From Rostrohypoxylon terebratum (Eukaryota > Ascomycota > Sordariomycetes > Xylariales > Hypoxylaceae): DNA of 64,000 nucleotides. The stretch is from NCBI GenBank assembly GCA_022497145.1, contig MU385921.1:1-64000 (forward strand), read 5' to 3'. A model generated the notes under the pieces. That model did no database searches. It saw only the letters and a list, made by a program, of their open reading frames with translations, and had not been told where the DNA came from. Of this stretch, positions 33,101 to 43,807 are shown in pieces; within the stretch, counting starts at the first letter, position 1; each line of letters starts with the position of its first letter. A program made the position numbers and the translations under genes.

Positions 33101-36100
33101 GGTCTTAGTATTAGGTACTCTATCGAGTAGGTAGTTAATATGGATTTCTTCTAAAGCTGTTAATACCTTTTGAGGCCTCGATGTTTAGAATTGATCCATC
33201 TTAGTTGAGTTAGCCATACATACACACTGCGTACCCGCCCATTGGTACGTGACCCCCCGAAACGCTAGTTGTGCGGATATTTGGATTTTTTTTCTATAAC
33301 TGGGACAGGCGATAGGTCTACTATTATAAAATTGATTTACTATGTAAGGAAGCTGCTTGTAGTAGACCTCGACCTTAGACTACAAGGCGGTACTATATAA
33401 TAATAATGTTAACTTATTTATAAGCATAAAAGGAAAGCCAAAGTATATTACTTACGTATTATTAGCATAAAGATTGATAGAAGTTCGAAGTGCGACTTAA
33501 AAAGTCATTAACGTTAAAGAAATGGAGAGCATTAGTTGGTAACCGTTTCAAGCACGGATAAGAATTTTAAAACGATTTCCAAAGTTCCAAATAAACAAGT
33601 ACAACCCGTTAATCAAGCCGTGTCCATCGACAACAAAATTATTAGGCAGGTACTTATCTGCTATTTAATAATATGTAAGCAGTTTGCTAGTACAAATCTA
33701 GCTCGTAAACCATTTTGTATCATTAATATCAAAACGTTGAACTAAGAACGGGTTATACTGGTAATCAAGAATTAAGTCTACAAGATCAGCAGGCCGCCTA
33801 ACTTTTCCGGATGCTGCAAGTACTTTTCATACATCCATGGATGAGCTTCCAACTCGCAAGCCGGCAGGTAGCAGAGTTTGGAGAAATGCCATCCATTATC
33901 TACTACTAGGTATACACTCACGCCTGGCTGGTCTGCATAAGCTCTTATGCCACCCCCCATCGACTCGGCTCATTGGGTAACTATTGACAGACTACTACAT
34001 ATACGTGTCCAGATTGGGACATTGACCAAAGACACCCCTCTTTCCCGATTATACGTGCAGCAATTACAGAGTTTGAGCCTTTCAAGTCATCCTCTCATCA
34101 GATTTATCCAAATTCTTCTACGAGTTTCCAACTTCCTAGCCAAATGAGACACTACTTAATAGCAGCTAGGCAGTTGCGCAATAATTATTCACTTCAGATG
34201 GCCGAGGTAGGAGGCAAGGGAAGCAAGGAGATCTTTCCACGCGCATTGGATTGTCATATCAACATTACTAGATATACTTTACATGGTCATGAGAGTCCAG
34301 AACCATTCCGCCTCTGCGTTTCCTCCTTGGTTCTTTCGTTGGTTTCTTTGATGTTGTACCTCCAAGTTGCTCCAAGTGGTCAAGGTATAGACTGGTCCAG
34401 ACCCTTTCGATTCTCTTTTTTTTTTCTCGCTTCCCCTTTCCCAAGTGAACCGCGCTAGGTATTCGAGCTCTCTCGCCACAAGCTAAATTCCCAGAGAGGG
34501 TATCATGGTACGTGTGTATGTAAGTAGTCAAGGTTCGCGAGCGGGATAGTCTGATTTTCCGTTGTATGCTCCGGTTCCTTTGATTCGTCGTGGTTGTACT
34601 AGTAGTATGTAGTATGTAGCTCGAGATATAAATTTACCACTGGCGAATGAAATGCAATATGTGATATTAAGATCGAAGCTAGGATGTTCTCACTGCCAAG
34701 ACAATGGTTCATTCAATTGGTTCGAGTCTGTAGTAGCGTATGCGTTTCTTGCCTCAGTGACTTCCTTGAGACGGCATCAATTATAAGGTATCCTACCAAA
34801 CCTCCCTACCTAAATCCTAGGCAGGTAGTCATACAACTAGGGTTACAAGGACCTCGCTTACTATTACAACGAACACAGTATTGACAATAGCATTAAGTCC
34901 AGCGAAATCCTTATATACCTAGCACATAAGTAACAGGTACGTATAAGTAGTTTAAATGGAGGACTTTAAAACTTAACACACAAAACATATTATGCCAGGT
35001 TCCTTCGATTTGACATCCTTCATTTATAAAGATCATTTATTATAGAGATTATACCGGTGCTTATAGGTATCGAATTTAAAACGCCTCCAGGGTGTATAAG
35101 GAGAAAAAAACAGCATAATAACAATCTACTGCTATAAGCAAGTTGAAATCAATCGCATTGATACTTTAAGTTTGGACTGTTTCCCGATAATTACCTATTA
35201 TCTATCCGGAGTAAAAAGAATGGCTTTTGTGAATCAGGACCTAAGACCTAGGTCCTAGGTCCTAGGTATGTTTTTAGATCGAGAGATTACCTAATAACCT
35301 CTAGCTGCAAATCCACTCAAGATATTCGTACAGGTTGTCAATTGGTCAATGATCATGCGGTAACCCTAACCGCAGACTTAAAAAATCAAGTGACATGAGA
35401 AAAATTTACTAGACCTCATCAGGATGACGAAGAAACGACAGCTGACAATGTTTTTCTATCCGTCGATGTTCTTATTAATAATTCATGGTTCATGTATGTA
35501 TGTGTGCCTAGGCCCTATGTCACTGCACTAGGTATTCCAAGTAACAACGCTTGCGATCTAAGAATGGATACCGGATCCTGCGTGTAAGGCAAGCTGGTAA
35601 GGCAGTACCCGCGCAGCCGCGATAGCTTTTACTAGGTATTTCCAACAACAAAAGCGGGATATTTATTGAGGATCAACACTAGGTAGGTACCTATCTGCCT
35701 GTCTGCCTATCCGCCCGGCCCGGCCGCGTATCACCTTACTAAAAATCGGCGTCGGCTTTCGGAACTATTAGGTACTAGGTAGGCAATCACACACCTACCT
35801 ACGACGTACGTAATACGTATATATCCATAGGTACCTACGTCCTACGATAATAGGTATGATGTACTTGCTACCTGTAGGCACGTTGTGGGAAAATAATATG
35901 TGTTTGGACGGACGGCTCGTAGAGACGCGTAACGAGTCTGATGATACCCAAGATCTGGTTAGGCAGAGGCTATCTCATGGCCCTAGAGTTATTCGAAATT
36001 CGGGAAACAATCAGACAGTTTGCTAATGTCGAAATCCATGTACAGTTCGTGCGCGCAAATTATCGCTTGTTTCGAGCGAATGCAGGTGCGAGCATGTTCT

Positions 36101-37219
36101 TGGACATCATTGCGGAGCTTTTGAGGTCTCTTACCTGATGGGAAGCACGGCCGTTTCGATGACGGTATTCTTCTGTGGTCACTGAGCCGTTGAGGCGTTT
36201 CTCTATAAATGCGTGCCATCACATATCATTCATGAATTAATATGATATGAATCCGGAGTGGGCTGTCCTAGTTGTCCTAGTATTGTTATTACCTTTGCGA
36301 TGGCGAGACTGTTGTGGCATGATGATGATATGGAAACTCGAGATCATGAAGAACTGGAGGGGGTGAATACCAGGTAACAAGCTAACCTAGTAATATCAAT
36401 ATTAGTTACCTATTTTTATTTTACTTGACAAGACTTCTCATAAGATGCCAGGCGTGCTTCTATTTATTACTTCCAAGGTTCTCTTACAACTATTTGCGTC
36501 TCTATAATTCCCTGTAGGTATATATGGTATGGTGAATTATGGATACTTGCAGACTGACAAGAGATTCGGAGAATATCCATGGACGTAGTACTAGGTATGT
36601 AAGACTTAATTCGCGCGGCGCCCCTCAATGACGTCGCAATCTACCGGAACTTCAATTAGGCAGGTTGCACAAGGTAGCACGCGGTAAGCTAGCCGCTCCC
36701 AGCAGGTTGGTGTGCTAGAAATTCTTGAAATTTGGGCAAGTCCACTCTGTCAAACTTATAGAATCATAGCTCGTGTCCAGCATCCATGGATGCATGTGAC
36801 AAACGCCTTATAGCTACGACGTACTATCTAGGAACACTATATCTGTCTATGAAGAGAATCTCAAACTTCCAAGTCAACTTGAAACGTATTACCTGTATTC
36901 TAAATATTTCCGTCTATGCTAGACGCGCAGACTTTCAATTGTTGTACATTTTTACGCGCGCGGTCGTGTTTGGTCCTTATTAGCCGCCGTTAGATTATTT
37001 ATATTTAGGTCGCCCCGGAGGTTAGAATCTAGATATCCTCGATCTAGTCACTGCTCTTCACAACTAATTATTAATACCGCCTCGCGTAAGTGCGGTGTTT
37101 ACTCATACGATCTACACTATGCGAATGGTCTATTAAGTAAGGTACGACGACCTATCCATAGACGTGCCTATTAATACCATATTACCATAGCATAATCCAT
37201 TCCCGAACCTCCACACAGT
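30178..37219. other. 7-kb gene-free AT-rich stretch
   Basis: No gene with recognisable content was found on either strand; open frames are below about 105 codons and overlap randomly. The first ~700 bp should include the promoter of the C2H2 gene. Microsatellite-like TATGTATG/TACATACA tracts occur at 30850-30900 and CCTTGGGA repeats at 30725-30747. TAGGTA-type palindromes are scattered (31250, 35690, 35770, 35840). ATCCATGGAT palindromes occur at 31314, 33833 and 36782. The sub-blocks at about 33280-33780 and 34890-35230 are especially TA-rich. This could reflect RIP-mutated repeat remnants, but that is inference. Confidence 0.55.
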
Positions 37220-37887
37220 ATGGCAGACGTATACCGCCGCAGCGGGCGCGGCGGGGCTGGCAACTTCTACTCGCAGGAAGACATTGAGGAGGCGACGAAA
37301 GGGAAACGCGAGGTCTCGTATACCCACACATGCGTTGCAGTGTCAATCATCTCCGAACTAAGACTCCCAAACAGGATATTGAAGTCCAGAAGCCACAACC
37401 TCTTGCCGACGATAAATCGTCAAACGACCCCGCAGATGTTTCAGCACGGATAGCAGCGCCGATGGCAAACACGAACGCCGATAACGGATCCGGAAACGGG
37501 GCGAAGTTATACAGTCGCTCGGGCCGTGGTGGAGCGGGAAACTTCGTCGACGTACCTTCTTCTACCTCGATAGATCTCACACCTGGCTCAACTGCAAGCA
37601 AACCAGCAGCACCCCCTTCATCTCCCCCCAGCACCTCCGATACCCAATCTTATACCCTGCCTACACAACCTCCGGCGCGAGGCGCACTATCGGGCAGAGG
37701 TGGCGCCGGGAACTGGGTATCCACCAACCCGGAAACGGCATACGATCCAGAGCAAGAGCGCAAGCGGCGCGAGGCGCTGGACGCACACATCTTGCAAGAC
37801 ATACGAGAGTCGTTGCCCCAACCCCCCAAGATCCATTACATGCACAGGCCAGGGAGAGAACGGAGGCCTGACTTGGCTTCTTCGTGA
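37220..37887 (+). CDS. Par32/DUF3602-type GRGGAGNF-repeat protein
   Basis: Small protein of the fungal DUF3602 family. In yeast the related Par32 acts downstream of TOR on ammonium transport, but that role may not hold here. The model is join(37220..37312, 37375..37887), 201 aa. The 62-nt intron (GTCTCG donor, ACTAAG branch, ACAG acceptor) joins GKRE-DIEVQKPQP in frame. Three copies of the diagnostic motif appear: RRSGRGGAGNFYS right after the start, YSRSGRGGAGNFVD in the middle and LSGRGGAGNWVS near the end. The linkers are Pro/Ser/Thr-rich and likely disordered. A basic/acidic helix with PEQERKRREALDAHILQDI closes the protein. It converges with RLP24. Confidence 0.88.
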
Positions 37888-38419
37888 ATTGAGACAGAGT
37901 TGAGCTGGTGCTTGGAGACACAGTATCAATAGTTAATGAATGGATGGACAGCCGCCTAAAATACTTTTTTTTTCAAGTATCGATTATATTTGGCAAGGAA
38001 ATTTCAACAACCTCACGTATGGGGACGAGCAAGACGGCAATTGCTCGAGCATATTGGAGAGGTTCAAATGCCATATACCAGTCTAGTCTTATCAACACCT
38101 AGGTAGTCATAACTTTTCACGCATAGCACTGCGAGAAAGGAGTCATGCATATCTCATCATATAAGCACATATTCTTATCAGATCAAACTGCGCAGCTCAA
38201 GACTCGGGAATTCGTGTTGCGAATTGAGAGGATAAATCAGAACTAAAATCTTGATTCCACCAACGCCAGGGCATGCAGAAGGATCAAAAGCAATCCACAC
38301 ATAAACGCCGAGACCCGTGATATTCCGGCGTCGCCGTACGTGTAGCCTCTTTTGTGTGATCGCTGTGGAGATTTCCCACGTCTTAATTGCGTCTACTCTC
38401 CGAATTGGTATCATGCTTT
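37888..38419. other. Convergent spacer, nothing recognised
   Basis: The 3' flanks of the DUF3602 gene and of RLP24 meet here. Contains an AT-rich tract with a run of nine T near 37965. No gene was recognised. Confidence 0.5.
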
Positions 38420-39294
38420 TTAGTCGGAGTCCACATCCATACCACCGTCGTCTTCGCCCATGACTTCGACGCCGCCGTCGATACGCACTCTCTGGCGCAA
38501 CTTCTCCTTTCCGAATACCTTGCTCTTCTCGGCCACCATGTTCGTCTGCTCGAGCTCCTCGATCTCCTCGGGCGCGAGTCCTTGCTCTTCCGCCAGCCTC
38601 CTCTTCTCGGACCCGCGCATCTTGGGAAGCAGGTGGCCGTGGGTCTCGACCAGCTTGCGATCGGTGGCAAGCTCCCTGGCTCTCTTGCCGGCCAACCGCC
38701 TCTTGGCGAACACACGCTCACGCTTAGCTCTGATCTCGGAGACGCGCTCCATAGCCTTGAGGGTCTTGGCCACGAGGTCGCGGTTGTAGCGAACGGGTAC
38801 GTTTCTGCGTGCCGCGAATTGAAGTGTAGAGTCGACGGTCATTTCCTTGCCGGCGGCCTTACGGAAGGCCTTGGTCCATTTCAACTTGCGCGGGTTGCGC
38901 TTCATGACAAAGTTCTTGTGACATTTAGAGCGGCAGAAACGGAATTGTTTGGCGTCATTGCGGCAGAATGTCTACTTGATTCAGAAGTAATTTAAGTTAG
39001 GAATCTGGTCTTTCGTGAGGGAGAGGAGAGGCAGGAGGGCAGGAGAACTCACTATTCCCTTGCCTGGGTAGGCAGGTCTGCTACAGAAGTAGCACGTCTC
39101 AATTCTGCAGAAAATTTGTCAATGTCGATTCATAGTCTATTACATAGAGAAGAAGGGTAGAAGACTGAATCAATGCTCTCAACCGCTTGAAGAAATAGAT
39201 CATAGCTAGATAGATTATAAGAACCGATGGTTCCGAGTCATCTGAAAGCTTTGAATAGGTACCAAAAAAAGAAGTTATATGCATACCTAACCAT
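38420..39294 (-). CDS. RLP24: Ribosome biogenesis protein RLP24
   Basis: L24e-like placeholder that rides on pre-60S particles from the nucleolus and recruits the AAA-ATPase Drg1 in the cytoplasm before being replaced by Rpl24. The model is complement(join(38420..38971, 39053..39104, 39287..39294)), 203 aa, close to yeast (~199). The first exon is only 8 nt (ATG GTT AG) before a GTATGC donor. Splicing gives MVRIETCYFCSRPAYPGKGI, then TFCRNDAKQFRFCRSKCHKN, the L24e zinc ribbon with CxxC and CxxxC pairs, followed by MKRNPRKLKWTKAFRKAAGK, the family hallmark. The C-terminal extension is basic helical and then acidic (VEVMGEDDGGMDVDSD); this type of tail binds Drg1 in yeast. It is divergent from PAM18, with 402 bp between starts. 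Confidence 0.93.
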
Positions 39295-39696
39295 CTTAAC
39301 GGACTCGCTTGACCCTAATTGAAAATCAAATAAGTTCGTAGAAGTTTGATGGAGAGAATGACACTGATGTTTCAATAACTCGATAATTGATATTTGATAT
39401 ATTTGATATATTCGATATTTGACGCCCCTCCAAAAACTTCACAACACTTCAATAATTTTAGTGGGTCTCTACCTGTTATCGCTCGGATAGGCACGGCCTA
39501 ACCTTTATCCGTCGGAATCGTCTTTCTTATCAATAAGATCAGCAAAAAATCACGGACCAACCCGCTCCAACCCGCTCTGAGGTCCGTGCACGTCGAAAGA
39601 AATCGTAATTATGCTGTATTAATAGCATCAACCTCAATTAACTCATTCCAATTTTCAAACCTCGATACCGGCTTTCTCCTGGCTCTCTATCATAAA
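39295..39696. promoter_or_regulatory. Shared divergent promoter RLP24 / PAM18
   Basis: Only 402 bp separates the two start codons, so both 5' UTRs and promoters must fit. It contains a repeated TTTGATAT / TTCGATAT tract at 39388-39420 and single CCCTAA and GGCCTAACC words. No defined factor site can be named. Confidence 0.6.
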
Positions 39697-40146
39697 ATGG
39701 CTTCAGCACTCGCAATAGGAGGTGGCGTTGCGGTCGCTGCATTCCTTGTACGTGTTGACTCATTTGTATTCACACATCACCCCCAAATATCGGCTAATAT
39801 TTTCAATTGTAGGGCCGCGCAGGACTGGTCGCATGGCGGCGCTCCCGGGGCGGCGTTGGAGCTCTAGGCAAAGCCTTCTACAAGGGCGGATTTGAGCCGC
39901 GCATGACCAAGAAAGAAGCGACGCTGATCCTATCTCTCAAGTACGACTCATTTTAACACCTCCTGCTATCATCACCCAAAGGCTACTTGCTAAACTTCTC
40001 GCATCAGTGAACGAGCCCTCACCAAAGAAAAAGTCCGTAAAGCCCACCGCACGCTCATGCTATTGAATCACCCGGACCGGGGCGGCAGCCCGTACCTGGC
40101 TACCAAAGTCAACGAGGCCAAAGAGTTCTTGGAGAAAAATAGCTAG
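39697..40146 (+). CDS. PAM18: Mitochondrial import motor J-protein PAM18/TIM14
   Basis: J-protein of the inner-membrane presequence translocase that stimulates mtHsp70. The model is join(39697..39747, 39813..39940, 40008..40146), 105 aa. Introns of 65 and 67 nt use GTACGT and GTACGA donors with TGTAG and TCAG acceptors. A single N-terminal membrane helix (SALAIGGGVAVAAFLGRAGL) is followed by the matrix segment LGKAFYKGGFEPRMTKKEAT, characteristic of Tim14. A C-terminal J domain follows with the HPD tripeptide at residues 81-83 (LNHPDRGGSPYLATKVNEAK). The length matches short Tim14 forms of filamentous fungi. Start: cataaaATGG. It converges with the Gfd2-like gene, with ~207 bp between stop codons. 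Confidence 0.94.
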
Positions 40147-40353
40147 CACCCGGGATCTCCTGGGTATAAAGTGTATATCATGGCAGCATATTGGAGCGAT
40201 GGCGTTAACGGTCGCGGTTTAAAGAGGGAATTCGTTGCTTTTTTTTTCAGCCATGTAATGGTTTGTATTCCGTCTGTAATACAAATGTTGCCCTTTCCCG
40301 AGGGCCAACTCTCTTCTCAAATCCATCGCAAATTTGCAAGTTCCCATACCACC

Positions 40354-42603
40354 TTAATAAAATGTTGAGAAATCAGCACTGAGATAGCTCTGCTCAATTT
40401 CTTTTCTTTTCCTATTTGAGGTTGTTGTGGGACTTGGTAGCGAACCATCATTTTCGACGTCCGTGTTGCGAAGTCGCTTACATAAACTAGGCCGGAATCT
40501 TTTTGAGGGCACAGACTGTGTCGTCTCGTCGAAGAGGCTGCATCTCAAGGGATTCACCATTCTATATACGTTAGCGATGCTGAAACCTAGGCACTTGGGC
40601 GGCACCAACTCACGAAGGTGAACTGCATCTGGAGTTGGCTCTGATGATACCCGAGGTCGACCTCCGTCATCTGTTGCCCCGTCGCTCCACTCATCATCCC
40701 TATGCCCAGTAGACAAAGAATCAGCATTCATACAGGAAACCATACAACACAACGCACGTATGCTTACCCTGATCCGAGATTGGAAGAATCCTTGGCCGCT
40801 TGTTGGACTGCCATAGCTATCATGGCACGGAGTGTGTATGTCGCATCATTCCCTGCGTTATGGAAGTTATAGCCCGGTATCCCCAACTCTTCGCAGAGAG
40901 TTGAAAGGGCACGTCCATTAGCAGACTTCTGGAGGCGTTGGTACATCGACTTCGTATCTATCTCGTCCTTGAATTGCGGCACTCGCCAAACGTTAAAGCC
41001 GACATTTGCGAGATACTTGAGATCTTGTATCATATCGTGTCCGACCATGATCACTGGCCGTTTATCCTCAGACTCCGTATCTCCGATGATATTACCTATC
41101 ATCCGAGCAATGTCCTTGGAATAAACGTACTCAGATGCCCTAGAAACGTGAGTTTTGATCTTCTTTCTAGATGAAGGAACCATACCCAAAACTAAACAAG
41201 TGGGGGCATCCTTGGACATATATCGAGTTGGTCTTGTCTAGGTGCTCTCGGATCACGAAGTGGCGAGACTTGATCAACTCGAACCAGTTGCAACCATTTT
41301 TTCCTGGTGCGACACACATCGTGTCCTCCGTGTCGAGAACTGCGAATCCTACTTCGGTGATTACATGTCTGGACCGTTCCCAGGCTTCAACGTCCACACA
41401 CACAAATCGCACCGTATTCTTCGTTTGGAATGGGACTAATCTGGCCACATCCCAACCCGTGGCTGGCACATCTATATACTTAATTAGTTATTCGGAATAT
41501 TCACGGGGATGATAGGGAAGCCAGACCGGGATCTAATCCAAACCCGACCTCAGCGCGGCCTCGTAAGAGTCCGAGATATCCTTGTGATCGCTTGATCATT
41601 TTCCCATAAGTCTTCTGGCGCTCGACTCTCTTAATTCTAGCCGCTTCGGGGTTCTTCTTTTTCTTGCCCGACTTGATAGAATTATGTATCTCTTCCATCT
41701 TATTCTTGAAAACTTCCAAGGCAGCTGCGTGTAGGCCTGTCGAGTAATCTTGGGGGGATCCTTTGGCTTGATTCTTAAACTGCTCTAGATCATTGAGGCT
41801 CTGAGCACGACCTAAAAAGCGAGGGAGAGGCATTCCCCAACTTCCAAAGGCAAGGGAGAATTTCTCTCCTGTCAAACCTCTTGGGATGGGGAGCGATATC
41901 TGGAGTTGTGAACTGATAACATCTACGAAGTCCTTGAATTGGGAAGTGGGAACTAAAAGGAGGGGGTCTCTGCCAAACCCGTTTGGGTCGGACAGAAAGT
42001 ATCTACTTTATGGTTAGTATCTACACATGATCTCCTTGGTAGTCAAATGGGAGTGGCACTCACATGTCCCATGAACGGTTCTCGAATAAAATCTCGTTAA
42101 AGATTTCTCCTACCTAAGGCGAAGTGAGTAATGGCATCTCTAACCTTTTTTTTCTAGGTATCTACTTACTACATCCCGATTTTGCCCGTTGCCGTGGACA
42201 TACGGAAAAGTTCGAATGGCCTTCCAGGGACAAAATCGCATTTTTTCTGGTGATGGATCACCTAGATTCGTCGTTCGTAGTTTTGATGACAAGCCACCGT
42301 TGATTTCCTCTGTACTGTCGTTATAGATGGCCCAGGAGCCTACGGGAAAGTTAGCAAGGCATAAAGGTCAGTCGAAATAATTTCGATGGTGAGCTTTAGA
42401 CGAGAGCTTTAGACGAGTTATACATGACTGATGTTTCTGTCAAGTTTATCTGACAATTAAGGTTATGGCGACTGTTTGCTTTACATATACTCAAGTTTGT
42501 TTTGAAGTTTAGAGTGGAATTGGGAGGAGGGCAGATAATAGCAGTACCACAGAATGCTAAGCTTACCATTGCTCAACGGCTTGGCTTCTTTGAAGCTATC
42601 CAT
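40354..42603 (-). CDS. Gfd2/YDR514C-like DEDDh nuclease-domain protein
   Basis: Fungal protein with a C-terminal RNase H-like exonuclease fold; yeast Gfd2 links to mRNA export, but activity here is inferred. The seven-exon model is complement(join(40354..40699, 40768..41139, 41186..41471, 41527..42002, 42064..42113, 42170..42339, 42567..42603)), 578 aa; every junction preserves the frame and most donors are GTAAGN or GTGAGT. It starts MDSFKEAKPLSNG. The N-terminal half holds CPWKAIRTFPYVHGNG and a basic helix (SGKKKKNPEAARIKRVERQK). The nuclease domain begins VRFVCVDVEAWERSRHVITE (D and E of motif I), continues VIMVGHDMIQDLKYLANVGF (motif II), and ends YNFHNAGNDATYTLRAMIAM (H and D of motif III), so the full DEDDh set seems present. 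The C-terminal ~115 residues are variable and basic. The intron at 42340-42566 is unusually long (227 nt). Confidence 0.84.
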
Positions 42604-43807
42604 GAGTTTCCTCTATGAGTCGAGAAAGGTTCTTTATGTAGTTGTGTTCTTGCATAAATGTCTCAGGCCGCGGATCGTAGGGCTATCAGGTACCGGGTGT
42701 CGTAAAAGTAGAAACATTGAATCTTGTTTGAATTTCAAGGAGCGTGCTGAACTTCAGCCTTAGTAAAGTCCTAGAGGTAGGATTGTACCAGTCTAGGTAC
42801 GTAAGCTGTGCAATGGGTGCAGTGGCAGTTACTACCTACATGGATAGTACATAGCACCTACCTGCTAGTACATAAACTCAGTGCGTGCTTGCATCGGCCA
42901 TACTTGGGATGACAACATTCAACGTACGCACATGCCTTTAATACATGCATAGAACCTGATACCTTAGGTAGGTAAGTGCCCCTCTGCCATCTCGTTTATC
43001 ATTGAAACATCCATCATCTTTGATTGTCAGGATAGGTCAATTAAGTTGTCCTAATGTCACGTCAGGCACTGGGCACTTGGATCAAGCCATACAAGCTGAG
43101 GGGATTTTTTTATCATCAACTGCCCGTCACTTCCTTGCACAGTGCTTACTAAACTATGTACTAGCTGGTAGGTAGGTATTGAGTACCTCATACTTGCTGC
43201 TTTTACCTAATGTTCAATGTTTTTGGTATGATTTCTAAGTGAAAGAATATGTACCTAGTAATGATTACCTAGTACCTACCTAGTAGATGTATATCGATAC
43301 CTACATAGCAACACCAAACATGCATGTAGGCAGTTACATGTGTATATTTGGGTATTAAATCTTTGATATTCGATGTTGGAATAAGGCTCTAGGAACTACA
43401 TATGTAGGTAGTATCAGATACATCATCTACCTAGGTACTAGGTATGCATGTCAGTCCCTTGACTTTTCACTAGTTCGAGTGAGCGCTGAAGCCTTGCCAT
43501 TAGTTTCCATACATCCTGGTCATGTAACTGAGAGTTGCAAATCCTAGACGTTAGCGAGCTGTGCCGGAAGAGATTCGGGTTATCGAGGTGGTAAGGTTCG
43601 GATCATTCGGAGGCAACACTGTCTTCTCAACTGCCTTCAATAATGTTAGGTACAACTTTCAAGGATTCTATAGAAACTGAAATACAACGCCTTGCGAATG
43701 CGGCATGGTAGTTGAACTTCACAACCTATCTTAGTTCGGTACTGGTAGATTGGGACTTGACGAAGCCTCGACTATGATCTGGCCTAGAATACATACACCG
43801 ACGAGAT
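42604..43807. other. Intergenic, no gene recognised
   Basis: Promoter of the Gfd2-like gene on the left and 3' flank of KU80 on the right. TACCTAC/TAGGTA motifs are dense at 42835-42870, 42960, 43165 and 43255-43300, 43405-43445. No gene was seen. Confidence 0.5.
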
